Shown in pieces: positions 33,512-42,717 of a DNA stretch of 49,198 nucleotides. Each line of letters opens with the position of its first letter. The first letter of the stretch is position 1. This stretch comes from Crocinitomicaceae bacterium TMED114 (GTDB lineage Bacteria > Bacteroidota > Bacteroidia > Flavobacteriales_D > Sanyastnellaceae). The notes below the pieces were generated by a model that saw nothing but the letters and a program-made list of their open reading frames with translations, did no database searches and was not told the DNA's origin. The stretch spans positions 18,927 to 68,124 of the forward strand of contig NHFP02000006.1 in assembly GCA_002172485.2 (NCBI GenBank), read 5' to 3'. The position numbers were made by a program, and so were the translations under genes.

Positions 33512-34006
33512 TCAATCCAGTACGCCTGTGACCCAACGCTGGCCTGTCCACACCAGCTCGGCAAAGCGCCCGTTGGTGTCGTATTGGCGGGCCAGGGCCA
33601 ACCAATTCCCCATTGCGTCTTGCAGGTAGATCTGCTGGTCAGCCATGTCGGCCTGCTTTTCCACCGCCAACCGAAAGGATTGGCCCGGGAACTCCCCATC
33701 CGGTACGGTCACGTAGAGGTAGGGAAAAGTGAAGTTTTCCGCGATGTAGAGGTCGTATCCCAAGGGGAGGGTGCCGAGTGTGTCTGGGTCGAAGTGAAGG
33801 ATGGACGGGCCCACATCGGCCGCGTCATAGGGCATCCCGAAGACTGCCAATACCGCGATGACATCGCTTGCACCAATCTGTCCGTCGCCATTGGCATCTG
33901 GGTTGAACGCTTGAGACTGTCCGGGAAAAGAGACCATGGACACCAACACGAGCACGAGGGCCCGCAAACAGGGAGTGGAGATGGAAGGCATGACAGATTC
34001 GGTCAT
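33512..34006 (-). CDS. Small secreted protein with dockerin-like calcium-loop motif
   Basis: 164 residues from ATG 34006 (or 159 from ATG 33991, which suits the signal peptide equally well). The signal peptide MPSISTPCLRALVLVLVSMVSF ends near QSQA. The mature N-terminus is at once FNPDANGDGQIGASDVIAVLAVFG, a single calcium-loop/helix motif like half a type I dockerin. The remaining 110 residues are beta-rich (YDLYIAENFTFPYLYVTVPDGEF) with no recognised family. The same motif occurs at the C-termini of two other secreted proteins in the window. Divergent from the polysaccharide operon. A near-consensus TAAATTCC is at 34016-34009. Confidence 0.75.
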   Translation of the reverse strand: MTESVMPSISTPCLRALVLVLVSMVSFPGQSQAFNPDANGDGQIGASDVIAVLAVFGMPYDAADVGPSILHFDPDTLGTLPLGYDLYIAENFTFPYLYVTVPDGEFPGQSFRLAVEKQADMADQQIYLQDAMGNWLALARQYDTNGRFAELVWTGQRWVTGVLD

Positions 34007-34087
34007 CAGGAATTTACATTTTGTTTGTCGAAGTCTTATATAAACTGAGGGCGCGATTTGTGGCCGTTCCCGCGAGCGGACACGGGT

Positions 34088-34095
34088 TATCTTCG
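34088..34095 (+). promoter_or_regulatory. -7 box (TATCTTCG) of the polysaccharide operon
   Basis: Exact TAnnTTYG, 26 bases before the ATG at 34122, in the 115-bp divergent region. Predicted leader of about 20 nt. Confidence 0.5.
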
Positions 34096-34121
34096 CCGCC
34101 ATTCCCAACTCCCTGAGGCGC

Positions 34122-35285
34122 ATGCAACTGCACATGGTGGACGTACGCGGGCAATACGCCCGCATCCAGGACGAAGTCGACGCGGCCGTCCTCAATGTGA
34201 TCCGGTCCGGCCAATTCATCAACGGCCCAGCTGTCAAGTCCTTCACAGCCAACTTGGCGAATTGGCTCGGCAGTACGGAATCCGACCCGGTCCATGTCAT
34301 TCCCTGCGCCAATGGCACCGATGCGCTCCAAGCGGCCTTCATGGCGCTCGGCATTGGGCCTGGAGACGAGGTCATCACCCCCTCCTTCACCTTCATCTCC
34401 ACGGTGGAAATCCTGCACTTGCTGCGCATCATCCCGGTGATGGTGGATGTGGACCCGTGCACGTTCACCCTGGACCCCGCTGCCGTTGCCAATGCCATCA
34501 CGCCCAAAACCAAGGCCATCCTCCCGGTGCACCTCTATGGTCAATGCGCGGACATGTCCGCCCTTCGCGCCCTGGCCGATGCCCACGACCTCGCACTGGT
34601 GGAGGACACGGCACAGGCCATCGGCTCCTCGTGGGAGACTGCACCGGGCCAATGGGAGCAAGCTGGTACGATGGGCACCATCGGCACCACCAGTTTCTTT
34701 CCTTCCAAGAATTTGGGCGCCTATGGGGACGGCGGGGCATGCTTTACCCGAGATGCGGACCTGGCCGAACGCCTGCGCATGATCTGCAACCACGGTTCAC
34801 GGCGGCGATACGAGCACGAGATCATCGGCATGAACAGCCGCCTCGACAGCATTCAAGCGGCCATCCTCGATGTCAAGCTCCCCCACCTTCAGGACTACAA
34901 CGCAGCCCGCCAGGAAGCCGCCGGTCGGTATGACGCCCTTCTGGAAGGGCACCCCATGATCGCCACCCCCTACCGGCATCCGAAGTCCGACCACGTCTTC
35001 CACCAGTACACCCTCAAATTCAACACCAAGGGGGATGGGCCTGGACTGCGGGATCACTTGGCGCGTCACTTGGGACAAGAAGGCATCCCATTTGGAGTGT
35101 ATTACCCGAAACCCATCCACCAGCAGCCTGCCTTTGTAGATGTAGCATCCGCCTCGGCAGCATTGCCCGTGACAGACGACCTCACCGACCGGGTCATCAG
35201 CCTGCCCATGCACACAGAGATGACCCCCAAACAGCAGGAACTCGTGTGTGACGCGGTCCTCCGGGGGGTCGATGATTACCTTTGA
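34122..35285 (+). CDS. DegT/DnrJ/EryC1-family sugar aminotransferase (WbpE-like)
   Basis: 387 residues, PLP-dependent type I fold. The cofactor lysine is in FFPSKNLGAYGDGG; CANGTDALQAAFMALGIGPGDEVITPSFTF binds the phosphate and sugar; VEDTAQAIGSSW carries the PLP-pyridine aspartate. The nearest described role is transamination of a keto-sugar nucleotide such as UDP-3-keto-GlcNAcA (WbpE/WlbC), which fits the WbpD-like acetyltransferase at 37601 and the hexosaminuronate-forming dehydrogenase at 38200. It is the first gene of a seven-gene operon. Exact substrate not readable. Confidence 0.92.
   Translation: MQLHMVDVRGQYARIQDEVDAAVLNVIRSGQFINGPAVKSFTANLANWLGSTESDPVHVIPCANGTDALQAAFMALGIGPGDEVITPSFTFISTVEILHLLRIIPVMVDVDPCTFTLDPAAVANAITPKTKAILPVHLYGQCADMSALRALADAHDLALVEDTAQAIGSSWETAPGQWEQAGTMGTIGTTSFFPSKNLGAYGDGGACFTRDADLAERLRMICNHGSRRRYEHEIIGMNSRLDSIQAAILDVKLPHLQDYNAARQEAAGRYDALLEGHPMIATPYRHPKSDHVFHQYTLKFNTKGDGPGLRDHLARHLGQEGIPFGVYYPKPIHQQPAFVDVASASAALPVTDDLTDRVISLPMHTEMTPKQQELVCDAVLRGVDDYL
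35277..35284 (+). promoter_or_regulatory. Possible internal -7 box (TACCTTTG) before ugd
   Basis: Exact TAnnTTTG overlapping the last codons of the aminotransferase gene, 26 bases before the ugd ATG: the same distance as the operon's first box. It may be an internal promoter or coincidence, since the bases also encode YL-stop. Confidence 0.35.
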
Positions 35286-35310
35286 GGAAAGTGCCAAACG
35301 TCATCTTGCC

Positions 35311-36624
35311 ATGAACATTGCAGTCGTCGGAACCGGCTATGTCGGACTTGTGACCGGCACCTGTTTCGCAGAAACAGGCAACCAAGTGATCTGCGTGGAC
35401 ATCGACGCTGAGAAGGTCGAGAAAATGCGGAATGGGGAAGTCCCGATCTACGAGCCGCACCTCGACGTTCTGTTTGAGCGCAACATCCAAGCGGGACGCC
35501 TGAGCTTCACCACCGACCTCACTGAGGCGGTGGAGCCTGCAGACATCATCTTTCTCGCCCTCCCGACCCCGCCCGGTGAAGATGGCAGCGCCGACTTGAG
35601 CTACGTGCTGGGCGTGGCCGACAAGCTGGGCAAGATGATCACGGACTACAAGGTCATCGTCGACAAGAGCACCGTGCCGGTGGGCACCGCAGAGAAAGTC
35701 ACCGCAGCTGTCGCGGCACATGCCCAAGTCGAATTCGACGTGGTCTCCAACCCCGAGTTCCTGCGGGAAGGGTACGCCGTGGACGACTTCCTCAAGCCGG
35801 ACCGCGTGGTCATCGGGGTGGGAAGTGAGCGTGCAGAACAAGTCATGACCCGACTCTACCAGCCGTTTGTGCGTCAGGGCAATCCGCTGATCGTCATGGA
35901 CGAGCGAAGTGCGGAATTGACCAAGTACGCAGCCAATGCCTTCCTCGCGACCAAGATCACGTTCATGAACGAGATCGCGAACTTCTGCGAGAAGGTGGGA
36001 GCCGACGTCGACAAAGTCCGCCGGGGCATTGGCACCGACACCCGCATTGGACCGCGCTTCCTGTTTCCGGGCATCGGGTACGGCGGTAGCTGCTTCCCCA
36101 AGGATGTTCAGGCCCTGCACCGCAGCGGGCGGCAAGCGGACCATGAATTCGCAATCCTGACCAGTGTGATGGAGGTCAATGAAGCCCAGAAAACGGTGCT
36201 GTTCAATCCCATCTGCAATCGGTTCAATGGCGACCTCAACGGCGTTCACATCGGACTCTGGGGACTGGCCTTCAAGCCCGAGACCGACGACATCCGCGAA
36301 GCACCCGCCCTGTACATGATCGAGAAGCTGCTCGAAGCCGGGGCCACCGTGTGCGCTTACGACCCGGAAGCCATGGACAACGTCAGAGGCCGGCTGGGAG
36401 ACCGCATCGCCTTTGCCGACGATCCGTACGGTGCCATCGAAGGCGCCGACGCCCTGCTCATCTGCACGGAGTGGCAGGTTTTCCGAACGCCAGACTTCGG
36501 CCGCATGAAATCCGCTTTGAACAACCCCGTCATCTTCGATGGCCGCAACCTCTACGATGTGGAGGACATGCAGCAAGGCGGTTGGGAATACACCTCCATC
36601 GGCCGCCGCGCCACCTCGGTATGA
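35311..36624 (+). CDS. ugd: UDP-glucose 6-dehydrogenase
   Basis: 437 residues. N-terminal NAD-binding [21 protein letters not shown], central [25 protein letters not shown], catalytic cysteine in [15 protein letters not shown], and C-terminal [18 protein letters not shown]. These features are specific for UDP-glucose rather than UDP-HexNAc dehydrogenases. It oxidises UDP-glucose to UDP-glucuronate, the substrate of the decarboxylase encoded next. The start is at the family N-terminus; an in-frame ATG at 35272 would add 13 residues inside the previous gene. Stop and next start overlap (ATGA at 36621). Confidence 0.95.
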   Translation: MNIAVVGTGYVGLVTGTCFAETGNQVICVDIDAEKVEKMRNGEVPIYEPHLDVLFERNIQAGRLSFTTDLTEAVEPADIIFLALPTPPGEDGSADLSYVLGVADKLGKMITDYKVIVDKSTVPVGTAEKVTAAVAAHAQVEFDVVSNPEFLREGYAVDDFLKPDRVVIGVGSERAEQVMTRLYQPFVRQGNPLIVMDERSAELTKYAANAFLATKITFMNEIANFCEKVGADVDKVRRGIGTDTRIGPRFLFPGIGYGGSCFPKDVQALHRSGRQADHEFAILTSVMEVNEAQKTVLFNPICNRFNGDLNGVHIGLWGLAFKPETDDIREAPALYMIEKLLEAGATVCAYDPEAMDNVRGRLGDRIAFADDPYGAIEGADALLICTEWQVFRTPDFGRMKSALNNPVIFDGRNLYDVEDMQQGGWEYTSIGRRATSV

Positions 36625-37604
36625 AACGGGTCCTGATTACAGGAGCCGCAGGGTTCCTCGGCTCCCACCTCTGCGACCGGTTCGTGGCAGAAGGCTGTCT
36701 TGTGATCGGCATGGACAACCTCATCACAGGGGACCTCCGCAACATCGAGCACCTGATGGGCCTCGACCGATTCGAGTTCCACCACCACGATGTCAGCCAG
36801 TTCATCCATGTCAAGGGTGAACTCGACTACATCCTCCACTTCGCCTCTCCCGCCAGTCCCATTGACTATCTGAAAATCCCGATTCAGACCCTCAAGGTGG
36901 GGTCACTCGGGGTGCACAATTGTCTGGGCCTGGCGCGGGTCAAAAGGGCCAGGATGCTCATCGCCAGCACCAGCGAGGTCTACGGTGACCCGGAGGTGCA
37001 CCCGCAACACGAGGAGTACTGGGGCCACGTCAACCCTGTCGGGCCCCGGGGTGTTTACGATGAAGCCAAACGCTTCCAGGAGGCCATGACCATGGCTTAC
37101 CACACCTTCCATGGACTCGAGACCCGCATCGTGCGGATCTTCAACACATACGGTCCCCGGATGCGCCTCAACGATGGCCGGGTGCTGCCCGCCTTCATCG
37201 GCCAAGCCCTGCGGGGAGAGGACCTCACGGTGTTTGGAGATGGCAGTCAAACGCGGAGCTTCTGTTATGTCGACGATCTGGTGGAGGGCATTTACCGCCT
37301 CCTCCTGTCCGACGAGACCCGCCCCGTCAACGTGGGCAACCCCGACGAAATCAGCATCGCCGACTTCGCCGACGAGATCATCTCCCTGACCGGCACGGAC
37401 CAAAAGGTGATCTACAAGCCTTTGCCCCAGGACGACCCGAAACAACGGCGACCGGACATTTCCCGTGCCAAAGAGGTGTTGGACTGGACCCCGAAAGTGG
37501 GCCGGTCGGAAGGGTTGGCCATCACCTACGACTACTTCAAGGGCCTCTCCGAAGCGGACCTGCGCAAGACCGAACACAAAGATTTCACCTCCTACAGCAA
37601 ATGA
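36621..37604 (+). CDS. UDP-glucuronate decarboxylase (UDP-xylose synthase)
   Basis: 327-residue extended SDR. NAD motif [29 protein letters not shown] (typical of UXS), catalytic Ser/Tyr/Lys in STSEVYG and [12 protein letters not shown], and [10 protein letters not shown]. It converts UDP-glucuronate made by the preceding dehydrogenase into UDP-xylose in the cytoplasm. The overlap with both neighbours (4 bp each) indicates translational coupling. The frame is open far upstream inside ugd, but the Rossmann motif fixes the ATG at 36621. Confidence 0.94.
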   Translation: MKRVLITGAAGFLGSHLCDRFVAEGCLVIGMDNLITGDLRNIEHLMGLDRFEFHHHDVSQFIHVKGELDYILHFASPASPIDYLKIPIQTLKVGSLGVHNCLGLARVKRARMLIASTSEVYGDPEVHPQHEEYWGHVNPVGPRGVYDEAKRFQEAMTMAYHTFHGLETRIVRIFNTYGPRMRLNDGRVLPAFIGQALRGEDLTVFGDGSQTRSFCYVDDLVEGIYRLLLSDETRPVNVGNPDEISIADFADEIISLTGTDQKVIYKPLPQDDPKQRRPDISRAKEVLDWTPKVGRSEGLAITYDYFKGLSEADLRKTEHKDFTSYSK

Positions 37605-38203
37605 GCGGACTGGTGGAACACGACGGATGGTTTGCCCACGAGAGTGCGGTCATCGACGACGGATGTTCCATCGGAGCCGGGACCCGCATCTGGCACTTTT
37701 CGCACATCATGCCGGGGGCGGCGTTGGGTGAAGGGTGCAACATCGGACAGAATGTGGTCATCAGTCCGGATGTCGTTCTCGGCCGAAACTGCAAGGTCCA
37801 GAACAACGTCAGCCTTTACACAGGCGTGACCTGTGAGGACGATGTGTTCCTCGGGCCGAGCTGTGTGTTCACCAACATCACCAACCCACGCAGCGCCGTG
37901 GTTCGCCGTGGCCAATACGCCCAGACACGCGTTGGCCACGGGGCCTCCATCGGCGCCAATGCCACCATCGTATGCGGCCATGACATCGGCCCCTACGCCT
38001 TCATCGGCGCCGGAGCAGTGGTGACCAAGGACGTTCCCGCCCATGCGTTGGTCCTCGGCAATCCTGCCCGACAAGTGGGATGGATGAGTGCCTTTGGACA
38101 TCGCCTCGAATTCGATGACCAGGGCATGGCCACGTGCCCCGAGTCCGGCCACACTTATGCGCTCCACGATGGAGCAGTACACCCCATTGATTCTGCATTA
38201 TGA
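37601..38203 (+). CDS. WbpD/WlbB-like sugar-nucleotide N-acetyltransferase (left-handed beta helix)
   Basis: 200 residues. Hexapeptide repeats run from [23 protein letters not shown] to [52 protein letters not shown], the signature of the WbpD group. WbpD acetylates the 3-amino group of UDP-GlcNAc(3NH2)A made by a WbpE-type aminotransferase; both enzymes are in this operon. The last 30 residues hold two spaced cysteines or histidines but no clear zinc site. Coupled to both neighbours by 4-bp ATGA overlaps. Confidence 0.92.
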   Translation: MSGLVEHDGWFAHESAVIDDGCSIGAGTRIWHFSHIMPGAALGEGCNIGQNVVISPDVVLGRNCKVQNNVSLYTGVTCEDDVFLGPSCVFTNITNPRSAVVRRGQYAQTRVGHGASIGANATIVCGHDIGPYAFIGAGAVVTKDVPAHALVLGNPARQVGWMSAFGHRLEFDDQGMATCPESGHTYALHDGAVHPIDSAL

Positions 38204-39513
38204 GCACGAATGATCTTCACCAGAGACTGCTGGACAAGGACGCCACCCTCGCCGTCATCGGCCTGGGATATGTGGGCCTGCCCATTGCCTTGGCCTTGGC
38301 CCGCCACATCCGCGTCATCGGCTTCGACATCCACGCCGGACGGGTCGAGCAAATGAAGCAGGGCATCGACCCCAGCGAAGAACTTGAAGCCGTTGCCTTC
38401 GAAGGATGTGACATCACCTTCACGGCCGACCCTGCCGACCTCCAAGCGGCGCAATTCTATGTGGTGGCGGTGCCCACGCCCATCAATGCAACGAACCAAC
38501 CCGATTTGACCCCCCTCATTTCGGCGTCGCGCACCGTGGGTGACGCACTGTCACCGGGCGACTATGTGGTCTACGAATCGACGGTGTACCCCGGCTGTAC
38601 CGAGGAAGATTGCGTGCCGGTGCTCGAGGAGCGCAGCGGATTGACCTTCGGGAAAGATTTCAAAGTTGGCTACAGCCCGGAGCGCATCAATCCAGGCGAC
38701 AAGGTGAATACGATCGAGACCATCGTGAAGGTGGTGAGCGGAAGCGATGACGAGAGCCTCGACGTGATTGCCCGGACCTACGACCTCGTGGTCAAAGCCG
38801 GCACCCACCGCGCCTCGAGCATCAAGGTCGCCGAGGCTTCCAAGATCATCGAGAATACGCAGCGCGACGTCAACATTGCGCTCATCAACGAACTCAGCAT
38901 CATCTTCAACCGGGTGGGCATCAACACCTTTGAGGTGCTCGAAGCCGCCGGAACGAAGTGGAATTTCCTCAAGTTCACACCGGGACTCGTGGGAGGCCAC
39001 TGCATCGGGGTCGACCCCTACTACCTGACGTGGCGTGCAGAGAAATTGGGCTACCACGCCAAGGTCATCAACTCCGGCAGGTACGTCAACGACAGCATGG
39101 GCTACTACGCAGGAAAGCAAGTCGTCAAGCGCCTATTGGAGAAAGGCGTCAATCCTCTGGCGGCGAAGGTGCTCATCATGGGGGTGACCTTCAAGGAGAA
39201 CGTGGCCGACATCCGCAACTCCAAGGTCTTCGACGTGATCCGGGAGTTGCGCTCCTTCAACGTCGAGACCGATGTGGTGGACCCCTTCGCCTCACCGGAC
39301 CAAGTGGACCACGAGTACGGGGTCACTTTGGAGGAGGCGCCTGCAGAAGCGGCGTATGACGCCGTCATCGTGGCGGTCAACCACGCGGACTACATTGGAT
39401 ACGATGCAGGGTCCTTCCAGCGTTTGTTCAAGGACCCGGAGCGCGGCTTCCTCGTGGACATCAAGGGCATCTATCGCCACCTCTCTTCGAAACTGAACTA
39501 CTGGAGCTTCTGA
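38200..39513 (+). CDS. UDP-N-acetylhexosamine 6-dehydrogenase (WbpO/TviB type)
   Basis: 437 residues. NAD motif LAVIGLGYVGLPIALALA, substrate region YESTVYPGCTEEDC, GYSPERINPGDK, catalytic cysteine in GLVGGHCIGVDPYYLT and C-terminal MGVTFKENVADIRNSK. These are hallmarks of the WbpO/TviB branch that oxidises UDP-GalNAc or UDP-GlcNAc to the uronic acid, distinct from Ugd two genes upstream. The product would feed an aminotransferase/acetyltransferase branch only if a 3-dehydrogenase (WbpB type) exists elsewhere. The preferred epimer cannot be told. Confidence 0.94.
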   Translation: MSTNDLHQRLLDKDATLAVIGLGYVGLPIALALARHIRVIGFDIHAGRVEQMKQGIDPSEELEAVAFEGCDITFTADPADLQAAQFYVVAVPTPINATNQPDLTPLISASRTVGDALSPGDYVVYESTVYPGCTEEDCVPVLEERSGLTFGKDFKVGYSPERINPGDKVNTIETIVKVVSGSDDESLDVIARTYDLVVKAGTHRASSIKVAEASKIIENTQRDVNIALINELSIIFNRVGINTFEVLEAAGTKWNFLKFTPGLVGGHCIGVDPYYLTWRAEKLGYHAKVINSGRYVNDSMGYYAGKQVVKRLLEKGVNPLAAKVLIMGVTFKENVADIRNSKVFDVIRELRSFNVETDVVDPFASPDQVDHEYGVTLEEAPAEAAYDAVIVAVNHADYIGYDAGSFQRLFKDPERGFLVDIKGIYRHLSSKLNYWSF

Positions 39514-39514
39514 C

Positions 39515-40597
39515 ATGCCCGACACCCAGCATTCCCCCAAGGTCCTGCTCGTCACCGGCGGTGCAGGTTTCATTGGCTCGCATGTCGTGCGCCGGTGGGT
39601 GACACAGCATCCCGATGTGCGCGTCATCAACCTCGACGCATTGACCTATGCTGGCAACCTCGCCAACCTGACGGACATCGAACGCGCCCCGAACCACCGG
39701 TTCGTCAAGATGGACATCCGCGACACGGAAGGCGTGACCGCGCTGATGCGCGAGGAAAACGTCGACAGCGTGATGCACCTCGCCGCTGAAAGCCACGTCG
39801 ACCGTAGCATTTCCGGCCCGATGGCCTTTCTCGAGACCAACATCATGGGGACGGCCTCCATGCTCTCTGCCGCCCGGGCCGCGTGGTCCGACTCCGAGGG
39901 AGGGATGGCCGGAAAGCGGTTCCACCACGTCTCCACGGACGAGGTGTACGGTTCGCTGGGCGATACCGGATTCTTCACCGAAGACACCGCCTACGACCCG
40001 AGGAGTCCGTACAGTTCTTCCAAAGCCGCGAGCGACCACATCGTTCGGGCTTGGCACCACACCTACGGCATGCCCGTGGTGCTGTCCAACTGCTCCAACA
40101 ACTACGGGTCCTACCAATTCCCGGAAAAGCTCATCCCCCTCTTCATCCGCAACGCCGTCCAGAAGAAGCCCCTGCCCGTCTACGGCCAAGGTGTCAACGT
40201 GCGCGACTGGCTGTGGGTGGAAGACCACGCCGCAGCCCTAGAGGTCATCCTCACCCGCGGTGCCAGCGGCGAGACCTACAACATCGGTGGGGAGAACGAG
40301 TGGCGCAACATCGACCTCATCCGACTCATGTGTCGTCAGCTCGATGCCAAGTTGGACCGCACCGAGGGAGAGACCGAACAACTGATCACGTTTGTCACCG
40401 ATCGGGCGGGCCACGACATGCGCTATGCCATCGACCCCACAAAGCTCCGCGAAGACTTGGGGTGGCGCCCATCCATCACGTTCGAGGAAGGCTTGGCCAA
40501 GACCATCGACTGGTACCTGGACAATGAGACTTGGCTCGAAAACGTAACGAGCGGGGCGTACCGCGACTATTACGAGCAACAATACGGCGACCGCTGA
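39515..40597 (+). CDS. rfbB: dTDP-glucose 4,6-dehydratase
   Basis: 360 residues. TGGAGFIGSHVVRRW (NAD), INLDALTYAGNLANL, HLAAESHVDRSI, HVSTDEVYGSLG, catalytic YSSSK and NCSNNYGSYQFPEKLIPLFI are all canonical RmlB. It makes dTDP-4-keto-6-deoxyglucose, precursor of rhamnose and other deoxysugars. The companion rmlA, rmlC and rmlD genes are not in the window, so the keto sugar may serve another branch or the rest may lie elsewhere. It starts 1 bp after the previous stop and its own stop overlaps the next start (TGATG). Confidence 0.95.
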   Translation: MPDTQHSPKVLLVTGGAGFIGSHVVRRWVTQHPDVRVINLDALTYAGNLANLTDIERAPNHRFVKMDIRDTEGVTALMREENVDSVMHLAAESHVDRSISGPMAFLETNIMGTASMLSAARAAWSDSEGGMAGKRFHHVSTDEVYGSLGDTGFFTEDTAYDPRSPYSSSKAASDHIVRAWHHTYGMPVVLSNCSNNYGSYQFPEKLIPLFIRNAVQKKPLPVYGQGVNVRDWLWVEDHAAALEVILTRGASGETYNIGGENEWRNIDLIRLMCRQLDAKLDRTEGETEQLITFVTDRAGHDMRYAIDPTKLREDLGWRPSITFEEGLAKTIDWYLDNETWLENVTSGAYRDYYEQQYGDR

Positions 40598-41367
40598 TGG
40601 GTTGGCTCTCGAGGTGGTTTCGACAGGATGGCGCAACGTCTCCACGACCAGTGGAACTTGCACCGCTGGACTTGTCTGCCTTCCACTTCGATTTCCACAG
40701 TCACTTGGTGCCCGGTGTCGACGATGGTGCTCCGGATCTCGATGCCGCCATGGAGATGATCGATGGCCTGGTCGGACTGGGATACCTGGGCGCTGTGACC
40801 ACCCCGCACATCATGGCAGGGACCTACCCAAACGACCGCAACACCCTCGAGCCGGCGTTTGCGAAACTGCGCGAAGCGGTCTTCAACAAACACCCCCAAT
40901 TCCAGCTTGCCCTTGGCGCCGAGTACTTTTTAGACGCCTCGCTCCTCGAGAAAGTGGCGAACGGCGAAGATCTCCTTGCGCCTGGAGGCCGGCTGCTGTT
41001 CGAATTGGCCTTCGGCGCCCCTCCGGAGGATGGACTGCTTCGCGAATTCCTCTTCGAAGTGCAAGTGCGCGGCCTCCAACCCGTGATGGCCCACATTGAG
41101 CGCTACCCCTATTGGCACGGAGAACTGCACCGGTTTGGGGACTTCGCCGAACAGGGTGTTTGGCTTCAGGTCAATGCGGCCTCGATTGTGGGGGCGTATG
41201 GCCCTGAGGTCCAACAGGCCGCCGAAACCTCCATCGAGCGCGGTTGGGTGTCCCTTCTGGGTACTGACGCCCACGGCATGCGCCACATCGACGCCCTCGC
41301 CGCATCGCGGACCCATGCCATGGTCCACCAGCTCGCAAAATCAGCCCAGAATCCGACGTTGTTCTGA
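40597..41367 (+). CDS. CpsB/YwqE-type PHP-domain tyrosine phosphatase
   Basis: 256 residues. Metal-binding motifs of the PHP fold are present: FDFHSHLVPGVDDG (HSH at 34-36), TTPHIMAGTYPN, LGAEYFLD, MAHIERYPYW and LLGTDAHGM. Family knowledge: these manganese-dependent phosphatases remove phosphate from the tyrosine-kinase (Wzc/CpsD type) tail that controls capsule or exopolysaccharide polymerisation. Its place at the end of the sugar-nucleotide operon suggests the products go to a Wzy-type surface polysaccharide. No tyrosine kinase or Wzx/Wzy gene is in the window. Its stop abuts that of the convergent ferredoxin gene (TGATCA). Confidence 0.92.
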   Translation: MGWLSRWFRQDGATSPRPVELAPLDLSAFHFDFHSHLVPGVDDGAPDLDAAMEMIDGLVGLGYLGAVTTPHIMAGTYPNDRNTLEPAFAKLREAVFNKHPQFQLALGAEYFLDASLLEKVANGEDLLAPGGRLLFELAFGAPPEDGLLREFLFEVQVRGLQPVMAHIERYPYWHGELHRFGDFAEQGVWLQVNAASIVGAYGPEVQQAAETSIERGWVSLLGTDAHGMRHIDALAASRTHAMVHQLAKSAQNPTLF

Positions 41368-41694
41368 TCAGCCGACCGGAGCGAGGCGGATGACCATGCC
41401 GTCCATGTCGTCCTTGAGGTGCAGTTGGCACCCGAGACGGCTGTTGTCCTCCACTTGGAAGGCTTCGTCCAGCATGTCCTCCTCATCGTCTGACTTCTCG
41501 GCGAGGTCTGCGGCTTTGGCATCCTCCACATAGCAGTGGCAACTCGCGCACATGGCCATGCCGCCACACGTGCCCTCGACGGGCAACTCGACGCTCTTGC
41601 AGAGCTCCATGACGTTCATGTTCATGTCGGTGGGGGCCTCCAGTTCGTGGGAGACGCCCTCGCGGTCGATGACGGTGAGGCGGATGGTGGACAT
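41368..41694 (-). CDS. [2Fe-2S] ferredoxin, adrenodoxin-like
   Basis: 108 residues. Cluster ligands are Cys43, Cys49 and Cys52 (GTCGGMAMCASC) and Cys89 (SRLGCQ), giving the CX5CX2C...C pattern of vertebrate-type/adrenodoxin ferredoxins. An acidic segment (EKSDDEEDMLDEAFQ) lies between them as the partner-docking helix. It is encoded 2 bp after the flavoprotein reductase, its probable electron donor. Likely roles are Fe-S cluster assembly or oxygenase reduction; none is provable here. Confidence 0.93.
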   Translation of the reverse strand: MSTIRLTVIDREGVSHELEAPTDMNMNVMELCKSVELPVEGTCGGMAMCASCHCYVEDAKAADLAEKSDDEEDMLDEAFQVEDNSRLGCQLHLKDDMDGMVIRLAPVG

Positions 41695-41696
41695 GG

Positions 41697-42704
41697 TCAG
41701 AATCCGTTGACCCCGTTGACCGTCGTGTACTTCAGCACGAGGTTCTTGTCGGGGTAAATGCGCTTGAAGGCACTCTGCACCATGAGCGTGGCTTCGTGGA
41801 AGCCGCACAGGATGAGCTTGAGCTTACCTGGATAGGTGTTGATGTCGCCAATGGCGTAGATGCCCTCGACGTTGGTGCTGTAGTCGAAGGTGTCGACCTC
41901 GATGGCGTTCTTGGTGATATTGAGGTTCCAGTCTGCAATCGGTCCCAGCTTGGGGCTGAGGCCGAACAGTGGCACCCAATGGTCACAATCCAGCTCGATG
42001 TCTCCTTTGGTCTTGTGCCTGACGGTGACCCCTTCCAAGCGGCCGTCTCCCCGCACCCCGTTGACTTCGCCATTGGTCAGCAGGCGGATCTTGCCTTCAC
42101 CGGCGAGGTCCAGCACCTTCTGCACGCTGTCGGGGTGACCCCGGAATCCCTCCCGGCGGTGCACCAAGGTCACTTCGGAAGCCACACCGTCGGCCAAGAA
42201 ATTGGTCCAGTCGAGGGCACTGTCGCCCCCACCGCTGATGACCACCTTCTTGTCGCGATAGAATTCTGGGTCCTTGATGATGTACTCCACCCCGTGGTCC
42301 TCGTAGTCCGCCAACCGTTCCACCGGAGGCTTGCGCGGCTCGAAACAGCCGAGTCCGCCGGCGATGGCGATGATGGGGGCACGGTGCACGGTCCCGCGGT
42401 TGGTCGTCAGGATGAATTGTCCTTCGTCGTCCTTTTCGATGGTCTCCGCTCGTTCGCCCAAGGTGAAGCCCGGCTTGAACGGTGCCGCCTGCTCCATCAA
42501 CCGATCGACGAGGTCGCCCGCGAGGATTTCCGGGTAGGCTGGGATGTCGAAAATGGGCTTCTTCGGGTAGATCTCAGCGCATTGCCCTCCTGCCTGCGGC
42601 AGTGCATCAATCAGGTGGCACTTGAGCTTGAGAAGCCCGGCTTCGAACACGGTGAACAGGCCGCACGGCCCGGCACCGATGATGAGAATGTCCGTCTGGA
42701 TCAT
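41697..42704 (-). CDS. Ferredoxin--NADP reductase type 2 (thioredoxin-reductase-like flavoprotein)
   Basis: 335 residues. FAD motif ILIIGAGPCGLFTVFEAG, NADP motif VVISGGGDSALDW and C-terminal FAD contact GIYAIGDINTYPGKLKLILCGFHEA. The CxxC redox pair of true thioredoxin reductases is absent, which together with the neighbouring ferredoxin points to the YumC-type ferredoxin reductase. It moves electrons between NADPH and the [2Fe-2S] protein encoded 2 bp downstream. ATG 42704 is the family N-terminus. An exact TACCTTCG box lies 13 nt upstream. Confidence 0.93.
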   Translation of the reverse strand: MIQTDILIIGAGPCGLFTVFEAGLLKLKCHLIDALPQAGGQCAEIYPKKPIFDIPAYPEILAGDLVDRLMEQAAPFKPGFTLGERAETIEKDDEGQFILTTNRGTVHRAPIIAIAGGLGCFEPRKPPVERLADYEDHGVEYIIKDPEFYRDKKVVISGGGDSALDWTNFLADGVASEVTLVHRREGFRGHPDSVQKVLDLAGEGKIRLLTNGEVNGVRGDGRLEGVTVRHKTKGDIELDCDHWVPLFGLSPKLGPIADWNLNITKNAIEVDTFDYSTNVEGIYAIGDINTYPGKLKLILCGFHEATLMVQSAFKRIYPDKNLVLKYTTVNGVNGF

Positions 42705-42717
42705 GAGTTTGCGGGAA

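Noticed and set aside
34122-41367. Horizontally acquired island around the polysaccharide operon
   Set aside because: No integrase, transposase, attachment repeats or evident base-composition shift; codon choice looks like that of the neighbours.
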